Source: Ophiocordyceps camponoti-saundersi (nom. inval.)
Lineage: Eukaryota; Ascomycota; Sordariomycetes; Hypocreales; Ophiocordycipitaceae
Assembly (NCBI GenBank): GCA_003339415.1
Contig: PDHQ01000049.1
Span: 3,416-64,617 of the forward strand
Direction: 5' to 3'
Length of the DNA: 61,202 bases
The translations under genes and the position numbers were made by a program. The notes below the pieces were generated by a model. The model did not search any database. It was not told the DNA's origin and saw only the letters and a list, made by a program, of their open reading frames with translations. Positions 1-10,700 of the stretch are shown here, in pieces. Within the stretch, counting starts at the first letter, position 1. The number at the start of each line of letters is the position of its first letter.

Positions 1-228
1 GGGAGAGTAAGGGGGGCGGGTGTTGTTTTTGTTATTTATTTTTTTTTTTTTTGGGTTTGGGAGGGTGGAGGAAACAGGAGAGAAAATCAGCCCCCCCCCC
101 CCCCCCCCCCACATCTTATCGCTCACCTCGGTGAGTCCCGATTTATTATCGCCTTGCGAAGAGAAATTGACAGCCTCTCCCCACTGACAGTGTCGCCTCG
201 TGCAAGCCTCGATGGCCGTGCGACGACC
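1..228. other. Upstream region of RRP42 with homopolymer runs
   Basis: No gene is visible. The stretch has a purine-rich start, a T-rich run near 39-53 and an uninterrupted run of 20 C at 91-110. The RRP42 start codon follows at 229. A poly-C run of this length beside a promoter may be real or an assembly error; a much longer C run closes the window at the other end. Confidence 0.6.
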
Positions 229-1331
229 ATGGCATACCAACCGAACCTATTCTCGCCGGCGGAACTAGCATATCTGCACAAGTCCCTCTCGCAACGGCCG
301 CCGATAAGACCCGATGGGCGCGGCGCGACGCAATTCCGGCCTCTGACGGCGGAGACGGGGATCCTACCCGGGTGCAACGGCAGCGCGAGGGTGTGCTTCT
401 CCGACGGGACGGAGGCCATCGTCGGCGTCAAGGCGGAACTCGAGCAGACGATCGACGAGAGTGACGGCGACGGTGCCGGGAAAGACTCTCGTGACGGTGC
501 GCGTGAAGACTGGCTGGAGCTGTCCATCGAGATACCCGGACAGCGAGATGATGAGGCATCGACCGTCTTTCTGGCGGAGATGTTGCGCGAGGCTCTCGTC
601 GCTGACGGCGAGCTTCCTATGAAGCTTTGGATCAACCGCCGCTTTCACTGGAGAATGTATCTTGACGTGAGACATCTTCCCGAGTTGCGCTGATCGTCAA
701 GTATTCGCTTCTCTACTAACTGCCCTTGCAGATCCTGCTGATATCACCACCTTTGTCATATCCTGTGCCCCTACTTTCCATAACGACGCACCTGGCCCTG
801 TTGGCGACGAGGCTCCCGCTGCTGAGATCAGAGGGCGATGAAGATCCCATGTTCGATGACGATTGGGAAGTGTCAACGTTCCTCTATCCACGCGACGGGA
901 GCTCGCGACCGCCCGTCACGCTCGTGGTCATCTCTGTCGACGGCAACATAATTTTCGATCCGGCCAAGGAAGAGATCGTCGTCGCCGAAGCGGTAATGGC
1001 CCTATCCGTGTCCGACGTCCGTACTACTAAGGCTGCCGGTGATATGGACGTCGACTCCAAACCTGAACTGCGGCTGCTTTCCCTGCGGACCATCGACCCG
1101 CCAGCGCGACTGACACCGCCTGGCGTGCCGAACTCGGCAGCCCTCACGGCGACCGGTGTGCCGGTGGCGAAGCTGCCTGACCGGCTGGGGCCGCCCGAAG
1201 AAGGAGTGTGGAGGGCGCCCGTGGGGGGGGTCAAGCCTGCTATAATTGATGGCATCATACACACTGTACTGGAGAAACATGGCGTCGCTCGAGAGGTGCT
1301 CGACGCTCTCGAGGCTATTGACCTTGCGTGA
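229..1331 (+). CDS. RRP42: Exosome complex subunit RRP42 (RNase PH family)
   Basis: Core-ring subunit of the RNA exosome, which supports 3'-5' processing and decay of rRNA, snRNA and mRNA in nucleus and cytoplasm. The exons are 229-666 and 732-1331, with a 65-nt intron (667-731, GTGAGA...TTGCAG); together they encode 345 residues. The start at 229 gives MAYQPNLFSPAELAYLHKSL; an in-frame ATG at 154 would add 25 residues without family character. Family features seen are the N-terminal RPDGR motif, the central SPPLSYPVPLLS stretch created by the splice, and the DPMFDDDW segment. RNase PH-like subunits of the eukaryotic ring are mostly catalytically inactive, so the role is structural and RNA-binding. 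It converges on the next gene, with 136 nt between the stop codons. RRP43 or RRP45 is the only serious alternative. Confidence 0.92.
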
Positions 1332-1467
1332 CTGGGCACGAGGGTGCATCTTTACTCAACGTATGGGAAGACGCATACTAGCTTTCTCTGCGTCGGACGG
1401 GGAGAGAAGAGAAGTATCAAGTCGACGACGAGCGAGGCGTTGCTACTAGATTCCCCTTTCGCTGGCC

Positions 1468-2295
1468 TTACCATAGGCCAAACCATTTCTTTTTCTGCAC
1501 TGGCTTCTCTTCAGCATTGGCCTCGGATCCCATCTCGGGGGCTGGAGCGGCAGTCTCAACCTGCTTCTCCTTGCTCTTGCCGAAAACCATGGTGACAGGA
1601 TCCTTTGGCTCGATGCCATGCATCTTCATGTAATATCTCCGCTTGGCAACGTCATCGAGGTGGGCCATCCGATGGTCAACAGCTTTGGCCGACTTGTCCT
1701 TTTCGTGGAGGATGATGACGTTCTTCCATGCAGAGAGGAAGTAGAGGGGTCGCTGCCATAGGTCGGAAATGGCGGGGACGAGTTCTTTAAAGGGCGAGTG
1801 GTGCGTGTAGTTGAGGAAGAAGGTAATTATAGCCATCGCGAAGAGTGCGCCCTGTATCCGTACACGATGTATTCCGAGGTTAGAGCGGAAAAGCCCCGTA
1901 TGGGTACATGGACAGAAGATGAAGAGAAATGGAAAACCGACTATCGTGATAAAGGTATGTAACAGCCGATTGTGCCATATCCAATGCGCCCAGCTGCCCT
2001 CGGGCGCCATCACACCGGGATAGTCCTTTTGCTTTCGGGCGGCAGCCTCGGCAGCCGACAGCGGCGGTGAATAGTGCTTAGGCAAGGCGCCCTTACGAAG
2101 CCGCGACCCGTGAGAGGGAGGGTTGAACTTGGCCGGCTTCTCCAGCACGATGGGCCGGTCAGTCGACGACGACGACGACGACGACGAAGACGTACGCCGG
2201 CTGAAGTAAATCGGGAATCGGATGCCGATGACAACGCGCCGCCCAACAGCAACGGAAGCAGCCATCATCGTCGCCTTCGTCGTCAACGACGTCAT
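1468..2295 (-). CDS. Conserved-looking protein with two membrane segments, probably mitochondrial
   Basis: One uninterrupted 275-codon frame. I do not recognise the family by name. The N-terminus (residues 1-35) is rich in Arg and Ser/Thr and poor in acids, like a mitochondrial presequence, and is followed by a nine-Ser run at 36-44. Two hydrophobic segments, about residues 111-130 (FITIVGFPFLFIF core) and 148-163 (GALFAMAIITFFLNY core), predict membrane insertion. The C-terminal third is charged and ends with a KKKWFGLW tail. I chose the start at 2295 because it opens the presequence-like region; an in-frame ATG at 2457 would add 54 low-complexity residues. It diverges from cytochrome c across about 490 nt, so a shared promoter region and mitochondrial co-expression are plausible but inferred. 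Confidence 0.7.
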   Translation of the reverse strand: MTSLTTKATMMAASVAVGRRVVIGIRFPIYFSRRTSSSSSSSSSTDRPIVLEKPAKFNPPSHGSRLRKGALPKHYSPPLSAAEAAARKQKDYPGVMAPEGSWAHWIWHNRLLHTFITIVGFPFLFIFCPCTHTGLFRSNLGIHRVRIQGALFAMAIITFFLNYTHHSPFKELVPAISDLWQRPLYFLSAWKNVIILHEKDKSAKAVDHRMAHLDDVAKRRYYMKMHGIEPKDPVTMVFGKSKEKQVETAAPAPEMGSEANAEEKPVQKKKWFGLW

Positions 2296-2789
2296 GGCGT
2301 CGATGGTTGTGACCGATCTTCGGACCGCGGTCGGCGATGTCTGGCCTCGGCCTCGACTGGTATGGAATTTTTTTTCTATCCTTCGATTCCTTCCCTGCCT
2401 TGACAATTCGGTCCCGGTTTCTCCCGCTTTTACGGAGCTGTCTCCCCGCGCTGGCATTTATTAGTGGCTGAAAGGCGGGAGTGCGTAATTCCAGCTCGGG
2501 GATTGGCTGGACGGGGGCCGCCGCCGCCGCACCTGTGGCGCAGCACCCGCCCTCGTTTTTTCCCGTCTGCGTATCATCAAAAAGTTGTCATAATAAAAGC
2601 CAGTATTCCCCTTTCTTCCCTGCTGATCCAGCATTTCGTCCTCCTTCTCTTTTATCTTTGCTTCCCACGAGTTGTCGCCGTCGTCACTCTCTGATTTCTT
2701 CCTTTCTGGCCGGCGTTTCTGCGACTTCCTAATCGCGTGATTCTATTTCCTCTTTGGTATCTTAATAATCTCCGAGACTCTCCCTCACG
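2296..2789. promoter_or_regulatory. Divergent promoter region with an inverted CCAAT box
   Basis: Gene-free region between the start codons of the membrane protein (minus) and cytochrome c (plus). It holds an ATTGG at 2502-2506 (CCAAT on the minus strand) next to a GC-rich block (CCGCCGCCGC). Fungal cytochrome c genes are classically controlled by the CCAAT-binding Hap2/3/5 complex, so this is a reasonable candidate site about 285 nt before the cytochrome c ATG. Long pyrimidine tracts (about 2610-2755) precede that ATG, as is common for fungal transcription starts. Confidence 0.5.
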
Positions 2790-3453
2790 ATGGCTGGTGG
2801 TAAGTTGTCTTCTATTCTGTCTTTTTAGCTGTCTTTTTTTCCCTCTCGATTCCGGCATCGAGCGACCCAATTCCCCCTCACTGGAGCCCATCGATGTGCG
2901 GTCGCTGCGGTGTCGTCAAACCAGCGTCCGAAAGCGCGCCTCGGGGATGTGACTATCACGGCTTTGCGCTTCAACCGACCTCGCTATAAGATCGTCTCTG
3001 ATGAACCCTCTGCCTAGAGGCGCATTCTTTTTACGTTCCGCACACCGCATGGAACCTAGACTCTGACATCTCTTTCAGGCGATAGCAAAAAGGGCGCAGG
3101 CCTGTTCAAGACTCGGTGCGCCCAGTGCCACACCGTCGAGGCAAATGGCGGCAACAAGATCGGTCCCGCCCTGCATGGTCTCTTCGGTCGCAAGACGGGC
3201 TCCGTCGAAGGGTACTCCTACACCGACGCCAACAAGCAGGCCGACGTCACCTGGGACGACAAGACGCTTTTTGCGTATCTAGAGAATCCCAAAAAGTACA
3301 TCCCCGGCACCAAGATGGCCTTCGGCGGCCTAAAGAAAGAGAAGGATCGCAAGGATCTGATTGCGTATGTGGTCTCGCTCGATTGCACCGAACACTGTTG
3401 TCTTTGCTGCTAACTGTTGGGGAAACAGCTACCTCAAGGAGTCCACCGCTTAG
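2790..3453 (+). CDS. CYC1: Cytochrome c
   Basis: Soluble electron carrier of the mitochondrial intermembrane space, moving electrons from complex III to complex IV. Three exons: 2790-2799 (10 nt), 3079-3364 and 3429-3453. The introns are 279 nt (GTAAGT...TTTCAG) and 64 nt (GTATGT...AACAG). The product is 106 residues, a normal fungal size. It opens [20 protein letters not shown]; the heme-attachment motif is CAQCH, followed by TVE, and the axial methionine lies in PGTKMAFGG. The C-terminus is KDLIAYLKESTA. The tiny first exon is needed: only this splice gives the canonical MAGGDSKKG start. Regulation is probably through the CCAAT element upstream. Confidence 0.97.
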
Positions 3454-3706
3454 AGTATGACCCGTGGCGTATTTGGTGTAACGATACGGCTTTTCGGATA
3501 GACAGCCATTGTACCATAGAAAGTTAGACTAGTTGCGTCTGGCACCCTGACTGCGTGCCTGTCGCCGAGACAACTCCCCTTCTTAGACGCCGTTCCTATA
3601 CATCTTGTGCACCATGCGTTGAGATGATTTCTTCGGGTGAGTGACAGATCCGGAGCAATCAGCTGCAGGCGAAGCTTTGCCCGTCATTCACTTGGCCATC
3701 AGATCC

Positions 3707-5962
3707 TCAGTTGCACCGTACGTTGTATGATTTGTACGTGGACGGGTCCCTCACACTCGATCGAGTGTTGTTCAGCGCGTACTCCCAGTCTTCCTCGACG
3801 ATGGCTCTCTCAGTAGCCCCATTCTCATATCGCTCCACCGCGTGCTCGGCGGCCTTCGTATGCAGACCGGCGAGATCCGCGCCGCTAAAGTCCGTACAGC
3901 GAGCGTCGAGGGCCACGGCTGCCAGACGTTCAAGCGACTCCTTGTCGGCATGTTCGTGCCGCGTGCGGTAGATGGCACGCAAAATGTCCACACGTTCCCT
4001 CGGCGTGGGGAGATCAACGAGAACCTGGACACCCAGACGCCCCGGTCGCAACATGGCCTCATCTATCATCTCCGGTCGATTCGTCGTTCCGATGACGTAA
4101 ATTCCTGTCCGGTCCTTGGCACCATCTAGTTCCGTGAGGAGAGCATTGACAACCCTGGCACCTGTCTCGGTAGAAGAGTTGTTGCGAGGTGGCACGATAG
4201 AGTCAATCTCGTCAAAGAATAAGATGCACGGCTTCGATGAGCGTGCCCTCTGAAAAAGCTCTCTTACGGCGCGCTCCGACTCGCCGACGTATTTATTCAA
4301 CAGCTCTGGTCCGTTGATCAGTATAAAACTGGCCTGGGCTTCGTTGGCGACAGCTTGGGCGACAAGCGTCTTGCCGCAGCCCGGGGGGCCCCAGAGGAGC
4401 ACGCCCTCGGGTCGCGTCAAGCCATAATCCTGATAAAGTTGTGGGTTCTTGATGGGGCCGATGATGGATCTTTTGAGCCGCTTGCGAGCCTCGGCTAGCG
4501 CGCCGACCTGATCCCAAGTGACGCTTGGTATAACCGAGAAGCCCTCCTTTCTTCCAGACGGCGTAAACTCTCTTATAGCGATCTTGAAGTCTTCCATGGT
4601 CACACAAGCCAACGCAGGTGGTGGATCTTTCATGGTTCTGGCGAAGAGGTGGCTTGGATGGTTGGGGTTCTCCGCCGAATCTTTGCCTTTTCGGATGTCA
4701 TCACAGAGATCGAGTATGGCTCTGGCTGGAAGGTAATTACTCGCTGTTCTTTTCTTGAAACTGATACCTGCCAGGGTCGCGATCGCGGCAAGGTCAGCGC
4801 CGACATATCCATGAGTCATCTTTGCCAGCTCGAGGAGATCCACGTCGTCAGCGAGCTTCATACTCTCGGTAACGGCCACCATGATGTCCCGTCGCGATTT
4901 GCAGTCCGGAACCTGCATGTGAAAGGTCATCTCGAGCGAGTTAAAACTTAGAACTGCCGGATCGATATCGGTGAGCCGGGACGTGGTAGCGATTGCCAGT
5001 ACATGGCCATTCTTGTCTCGACTGTTGCGGATCCGCTCCATCTGGTCTTCAAAGGCGCAGGCCGCTGCCCGGAAATGTTGCTCTCCATGGCTGGAAGATC
5101 CAGGTCGGGGCATATATCTATCGATGTGCTCGAGAAAAACGATGCTTGGGGATAGACTGATGGCTGTATCTATGGCCTCGGAGAGACTCCGTTCGGTTCG
5201 ATCAGGATCATCCTGAAAGCAGCCTTTCAAAGAAACGAGCGGCACGGCCAGCGTCCTGGCGATGTTCTTCACCATTGTCTTTTTCCCGACGCCTGAAGGT
5301 CCAGACAAGAGCATGCCCGGGGTCAATCGCGGAGATATGATGCGGTAGTGATCTGAGTCGCGAAGAAGCACCCAAGCAACGGTCAAAAGGTTTGAAAAAA
5401 CTTCATCGACGCCGCCCAAGGGTAAAGGTCGCCCCGGCTGCTCAACTGCGAAACGCCTCGACTTTTGCTGCTTTCTCGTCTGTGGCTTGTCGCTTTTGAT
5501 TGGCGCGTCGGTAGTTGTCGTGGGAGCGCTGGATCGTTCGTCGTCGTCATCGCCGTCGGCACGGGTGCGGCGCTTCTTCGTCACCGGTTGACCGTTGGAG
5601 CTTCGTACTTGACAGCCGGTATTCCAGAGCTTCACCATTTGGCGGTTCAGCAGGAATCCGCCTTTTTCTGCCGTGGGATCAGATTCGTGGTTGTCTATCG
5701 CCGCCTCCGAGTCTCCGCAATCACTGTCCTCCAATTCGTGCTTGCGCATTTCTATAGCTTGGTTGATGGCGTCCTCGAGAGGTCGTTTCTTCAGCCTAGC
5801 GAGGCTGGAATTGGATGTTTTGATGGCTTCATAAACGGCAGACACAGTCGTCAAGGGCTTATCGCGGTGAGATGATGCCTCGAGTTTGGAGATGATATGG
5901 TACACATCTCGGTCGAGTTTCGTTCGAAAGCCATGCCTAGACTTGCTGGTCATGTTTACCAT
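3707..5962 (-). CDS. RIX7: Ribosome-biogenesis AAA ATPase Rix7 with degenerate first AAA domain
   Basis: Tandem AAA ATPase of the Rix7/NVL family, which strips assembly factors from pre-60S particles in the nucleolus. It is a single exon of 751 residues. Family marks are the N-terminal region with NSSLARLKKRPLEDAI (51-66) and FLLNRQMVKLWN (103-114), a basic TKKRRTR stretch near 128-134, and two AAA modules. D2 is canonical: Walker A GPPGCGKT (525-532), Walker B ILFFDEID (580-587) and RPGR arginine-finger region (639-642). D1 is odd. Walker A GPSGVGKKT (221-229) keeps the lysine, but Walker B reads IVFLEHID (274-281) in place of an Asp-Glu pair, and the arginine-finger segment is missing (LSFNSLEMTF). 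D1 may therefore bind but not hydrolyse ATP. It could instead be a diverged paralogue if a normal RIX7 exists elsewhere. It is transcribed towards cytochrome c. Confidence 0.88.
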   Translation of the reverse strand: MVNMTSKSRHGFRTKLDRDVYHIISKLEASSHRDKPLTTVSAVYEAIKTSNSSLARLKKRPLEDAINQAIEMRKHELEDSDCGDSEAAIDNHESDPTAEKGGFLLNRQMVKLWNTGCQVRSSNGQPVTKKRRTRADGDDDDERSSAPTTTTDAPIKSDKPQTRKQQKSRRFAVEQPGRPLPLGGVDEVFSNLLTVAWVLLRDSDHYRIISPRLTPGMLLSGPSGVGKKTMVKNIARTLAVPLVSLKGCFQDDPDRTERSLSEAIDTAISLSPSIVFLEHIDRYMPRPGSSSHGEQHFRAAACAFEDQMERIRNSRDKNGHVLAIATTSRLTDIDPAVLSFNSLEMTFHMQVPDCKSRRDIMVAVTESMKLADDVDLLELAKMTHGYVGADLAAIATLAGISFKKRTASNYLPARAILDLCDDIRKGKDSAENPNHPSHLFARTMKDPPPALACVTMEDFKIAIREFTPSGRKEGFSVIPSVTWDQVGALAEARKRLKRSIIGPIKNPQLYQDYGLTRPEGVLLWGPPGCGKTLVAQAVANEAQASFILINGPELLNKYVGESERAVRELFQRARSSKPCILFFDEIDSIVPPRNNSSTETGARVVNALLTELDGAKDRTGIYVIGTTNRPEMIDEAMLRPGRLGVQVLVDLPTPRERVDILRAIYRTRHEHADKESLERLAAVALDARCTDFSGADLAGLHTKAAEHAVERYENGATERAIVEEDWEYALNNTRSSVRDPSTYKSYNVRCN

Positions 5963-7790
5963 CTACCAGGGAGGCTTCTTTGTAGGCGGTGTCTCTCTGC
6001 CTTCTGATGGTAATGAGAAGAAGTTGGGAATTGTGGGTTTGCGATGAAGCTTAATCAGCAGCGTCTGATAATGCATGTACGAATAGCATTCAGAAAGTCG
6101 AGTCTCGTGACCGTGACACTGCCCCTGACGGCACTGGGCAGCTCTTTCACTTGCCTGAGCAGGAGGAACATGAGGTGCTACGTATGAAGCGCTTTCAGGA
6201 GGCCTCACGAATACAGTTACGTCAACTCCTGTTTTCACAATACGAAGCTATCTCCCAACGCTTTGAATCTCGTCCTGCCTGTATGTATATATGTATGTAC
6301 ATATGTAGATTCCTTGGGCACATGCTATTATTTCTAACGCCTGGTATTGAAACGACAGGTTGACGGGGTTTCGACCACAAACGCCTTCCCATCGGAATGG
6401 CTTACTGATGGCTGGTTGCCGGGACTCGGAGTAGCAGAAACAAAATAGACGACCTGTATGCCAAGATATCGCACCGGAGAGGAGGTTGAAGTATGTATGT
6501 ATTTATTCAATTTCAAGGGCTCATCTAGCCAGCCTTCTTTCGGCAGGAAGGGAACAAGGTAGGAGGATCAAGGACGCAGACAGCTTTCACCATCTCTCTG
6601 GCGCGTATCATGCATGTTTTTGTACTCACAGAGTAGTCATGCCTCGGCGAGAAAGCATGAATGCAGACGACATTATAGGCCACTCCCTCACCGGTCCTAC
6701 TGAAGCGGCGTCAGCAGACCGTATATACTCTTCATCAGGGTCCCACGCAGGAAGCAGAGTTTGCTTGCTGTTCAGAGATATTAATGCTGCCGTTGCTCCG
6801 TTCCCGTAGTCGAGGTCTTGGGCATTTCCTCGAGGCGCTTTGAGCATCGGAAGCCGCCGCCGGTTCTTCGACTGTGTGAGTGCCCAGAGACGTGGCGTAG
6901 GCGATGAGGGAAACCGGAACTTATCAAACGAAGATGTCCAACTCGGCAATGGCCCAATGGGATAGGGATCGGCAAGTAGGTACATACGATTTCCAGATCT
7001 GGACGAGGCCATTGGCAGCCCGTATCAAATTAGTTGTCATTTTTGGTTCGACTTTGTCGTCTCGGGGATGGAATGGAGCTGAGAGACAAATACTCTTCAT
7101 CCATTATTTCAAATATATCTCAGGCTCATCTTCTTGACCGACTTTTCCATTTGACGTGTCACTTCTGAGGTAAGGTACGATGCGATGCCGCCGAATGCAC
7201 AACGATCCCGGGCGAATAAAGGCTCGACGCATGGCGCCTGCGAGTGGCTGGTGTCGCGTATCACGTCAAGACTGGAAGGAAGACGTTGATAACTGCATCT
7301 GTATTACGCAACGGTGAGTACCTAGGTACCTAGCTATGACAAGGAGTCATCGACATTACTAAAGCAGACCGGTCTGCCACCGACGGTGTCGCTGACAAGT
7401 CAAGATAAGATGTCTTGATCAGACTGCATAGGAACTGGTGGCAAGATGACTACTGCCGTAATGTCATGGACTTGCAGATACGCCAGAACAGGAACCCCTA
7501 TTCGCGCAAACTTGTGCGTCGATGATGCATAATGCGATCGATTCTGGAGTTGGAAAGCATTGATCTCAGGAGCATGTCTGAGTAGGTAGGCATATATATA
7601 TATGTAGGTATACCTAGGTAGGTAGGTATGTTAAAACAGAGGCAGGTCTTTCACTCATCTTAACGTAACATCAGCACTTTGTTTCCAAGAGTACGAAGGA
7701 GAACAACCAAGACGGGTAGAAGAACCGACAAGAAGAAGAAAGAAAATGAAGGGAACAACGGAAAATTCAACCAGACCGCTCGGACAGATC
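5963..7790. other. Intergenic region between RIX7 and the PKS remnant
   Basis: About 1.8 kb without a gene I can defend. Simple-sequence islands occur at 6283-6305 (TATGTA type), 7315-7335 (a CCTAGGTACCTAG palindrome) and 7585-7628 (TATATA and TAGGTAGGTAGGTA). The longest minus-strand frame (6626-7012) is listed separately with low confidence. Purine-rich sequence at 7690-7745 leads into the PKS start. Confidence 0.6.
6626..7012 (-). CDS. Doubtful hypothetical ORF, 128 residues
   Basis: An uninterrupted minus-strand frame with unremarkable composition; its C-terminal half (LPAWDPDEEYIRSADAASVG) looks protein-like. I recognise no domain, signal peptide or membrane segment, and no splice extension is convincing. 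It lies between RIX7 and the PKS remnant and could be a fragment of a decayed neighbour or a chance frame. Confidence 0.2.
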   Translation of the reverse strand: MASSRSGNRMYLLADPYPIGPLPSWTSSFDKFRFPSSPTPRLWALTQSKNRRRLPMLKAPRGNAQDLDYGNGATAALISLNSKQTLLPAWDPDEEYIRSADAASVGPVREWPIMSSAFMLSRRGMTTL

Positions 7791-10700
7791 ATGTCGGACA
7801 ATGATGCCATCGCCGTCATAGGGATGGCCATGCGTCTACCAGGCGGAGTTCACAACGGCGACGACTTCTGGAAGTTGATGGCAGAGAAGAAAAGCGGCTT
7901 CTGCAAAGTGCCGCAGAATCGCTTCAACCCGTCGGGCCACTTGAAGACAAATGCTGGGGCCGAGGGGTATTTTCTTCAAGACGTCGATCTCAGACAATTC
8001 GATTCGTCCACGCAAATCAAGTGTTCCGTGATAGCATCCGTCGCCTGGATGCCCATTTGTCCACGCTCGTCCCCCGTCCAAGTTGGACCATCGACAGTAA
8101 GGATTCGAGGAGAGAACTTCCCATGCACAACAAGGCGATGCTGACTCGGAGAGCTTGGCAGGCGAATTGCGAAAGACGGCCGGCTCCAGCGTGGTTCATG
8201 AGGCGGGAATGGCGGCGCCGCTCCTAGTCGCCGTGCAAATAGGTCTAGTCGACATTCTTCGGTCGTGGAAGGTTACTCCCGATATTGTCGTCGGTCACTC
8301 TTCGGGTGAGATTGCTGCAGCATACGCCAGCGGTGCTATCACGGCTCAGGCTGCCATCAGTATTGCCTTCTTCCGTGGCGTCTTGTGCTCCGAGATCGAG
8401 GAGGCCGGATCCATGGCCGCCGTCGGTCTCGGGCAGGACGAGGTGGCCCCGTACATGGAACCAGGCGTGGTGATTGCGTGCAAGAACAGCCAAGCCAGCG
8501 TCACCTTGTCTGGCGACGCTGGCCAGGTCGACAAGGTAATCGGAAAGCTCAACCAGTCGCTGCCGGGCGTTTTCACCCAGAAAGTGAAAGTCGAGGTGGC
8601 ATATCACTCTCGTCAGTACTGCCTCACGTCTGTCGTCTGTTTCGGGGGACTGACTCTTCGAGCCAGACCACATGAGGAAATGCGGGGCCCGTTATGAGGA
8701 GAAGCTGCGCTCGTTTATCGATTCCGTCGAGCCAGCCGTTCCATTCTTCTCCTCAACTACCGGTGACAGACTCAAGGGCAAAGGCAGTCTCGAGTCGGCT
8801 TACTGGCGCGCCAATCTGGAGAATCCGGTCGAGTTCAATGCCGCAGTCAGATCTGCTCTGGGTCAACAGAAGGACCGAGTGCTTGTCATCGAGATTGGTG
8901 CCCATAGTGCGCTCCGACGCTCAATCAGGCATATCAAAGAGGACATGGGCCGTCAAGACGACGTTTATGTGTCAACTCTGCAGGCAAGACAGAATTGCTG
9001 GACGAATCTGCTCGAACTGTCGGGCGAACTCTTTCGAAACAAGGTGGGCTTGGACTACAGCTACTGCTGCAGCCCAGAAGGCTGCCATGTCCATAGCCTG
9101 CCGCGATACCCCTGGATGCAAGACACTTCTCATTGGAGCGAAACCCGCGTGATGCGCGAATGGCGCTTCCGAGAGCACGGTCCGCACCCGCTTCTGGGAT
9201 CCCCCGTCGTCGAAGTGTTTCACGACATGGAGGCAAGCTGGAGAAATCATCTCTCTTTAGAAGAGATCCCCTGGATGATAGGCCACAAGATTGAAGGCCT
9301 GGTTGTCTGCCCTGAGACCGGTTACTTCGCCTATCATGGCGAGGCTATACGGCAGCTTTCGGGGATCCGAGAATACAGCCTCAGAAACGTCTCCCTGACA
9401 GACACACTCGTCGTGCCGCTCGAGGGCCGAGTAGAGGTTGTTACAAGCTTGCGAAGAGAATCTGCTGGCGAGGACCAGTGGTACTCCTTCACAATCAGCT
9501 CCCATGATGGGTCTACGTGGACTCGTCACGCCTATGGCGAAGCTCGAAGTGGCTTCAACTCCATGCGACGGACCAAGAAGTCTGGGCCTCCTACGTCGTT
9601 GGAGAGAAGGGTCAATGCGAAGAGGTGGTACAAGTCTTTCGACGACAGAGGCTACAATTTCAGCGGCCCATTCCAAATCTTGCGAGGGATCACGGCTTCG
9701 CCCGTGAGGCAATCAGCGACCGCAACGGCGCCATCATTCAACGAAGACGAAGGTTACGCCATACATCCAGCAACAATGGACGCCTGTACGCTGGTCCTTT
9801 TGTGGCTCGTACTCACGGACTCGGCCGCAATTTAAAGGGGCTAGTGCTTCCCATATTCGTGAAGGAGGTTTGCGTGCGCCCGTCGACGGAGGACTTGTCC
9901 GCGACGGTGACGGTGGAGTCGGAGCTGGACGATGCCAATGTCGAAGTCTCGGCGGCCGGGGCCTCTGGCGAAAGCTGTCTCCTCATCGGGGGATTGAAGT
10001 TGTCTGCAGGAGACCCGACTGAAGAATATGCCGCATACGAGAACCTGATATATGAAGTTGACTGGATTCCACACGCGGACTTCATGCCATTTGCAAATCC
10101 CTCTGGTTTCCCGCGCCCGACAAACTCTTCACCAGAACTTCGATGCCTTGAAGAGCTTGTTATGCTTTGTTGCATCGATAACGTACAGAATACCGACAGG
10201 AGCAGGGTGGCGAAGCCACATCTGCTCAGACACTTGGACTGGATGCGACAGCACGTAAAGACATACCAGTCGAACCTAAACCCGCTTGTCTCGACCGAAT
10301 TTCAGCTGTGCAGTCTGTCCAGAGAGGAGCGTTTGGCAAGAATTAAACAGCTGTATGAAGATAATAGAGAGAAAAGCGTCGTTTTCGAAGGCGTTCGTCA
10401 TATGTTCCGCAGCAACGACTCCATCATGTTCGGCGAGTCTCATCCACTCGAGACTCTGCTGAAGAATGACATTCTCGGTAAACTTCATGACCTCACCGAA
10501 GTTATGGATTACTCGAATATTGTTGGGTCTCTCGTGCGCCAGAACCCTCGGATGAAGATCCTGGAGGTCGGCGCCGGGACTTGTGCGACAACGGCCAAGA
10601 TACTGCAGACACTCACGTCGGCCCAAGGCAGGCCCATCTACGAGAGCTACCTGATAACTGATACTTCCACCGCCTTTTTTAAGAACGCCAAAGAACGTCT

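Noticed and set aside
123..635. A 170-codon minus-strand frame over RRP42
   Set aside because: It is the antisense shadow of the first RRP42 exon, Ser/Arg-rich and without family features.
8097..8161. Apparent second frameshift in the PKS acyltransferase
   Set aside because: A 65-nt intron (GTAAGG donor, GCTGAC branch, GGCAG acceptor) joins SWTID to SELRKTAGSS in frame, so no lesion is needed here.
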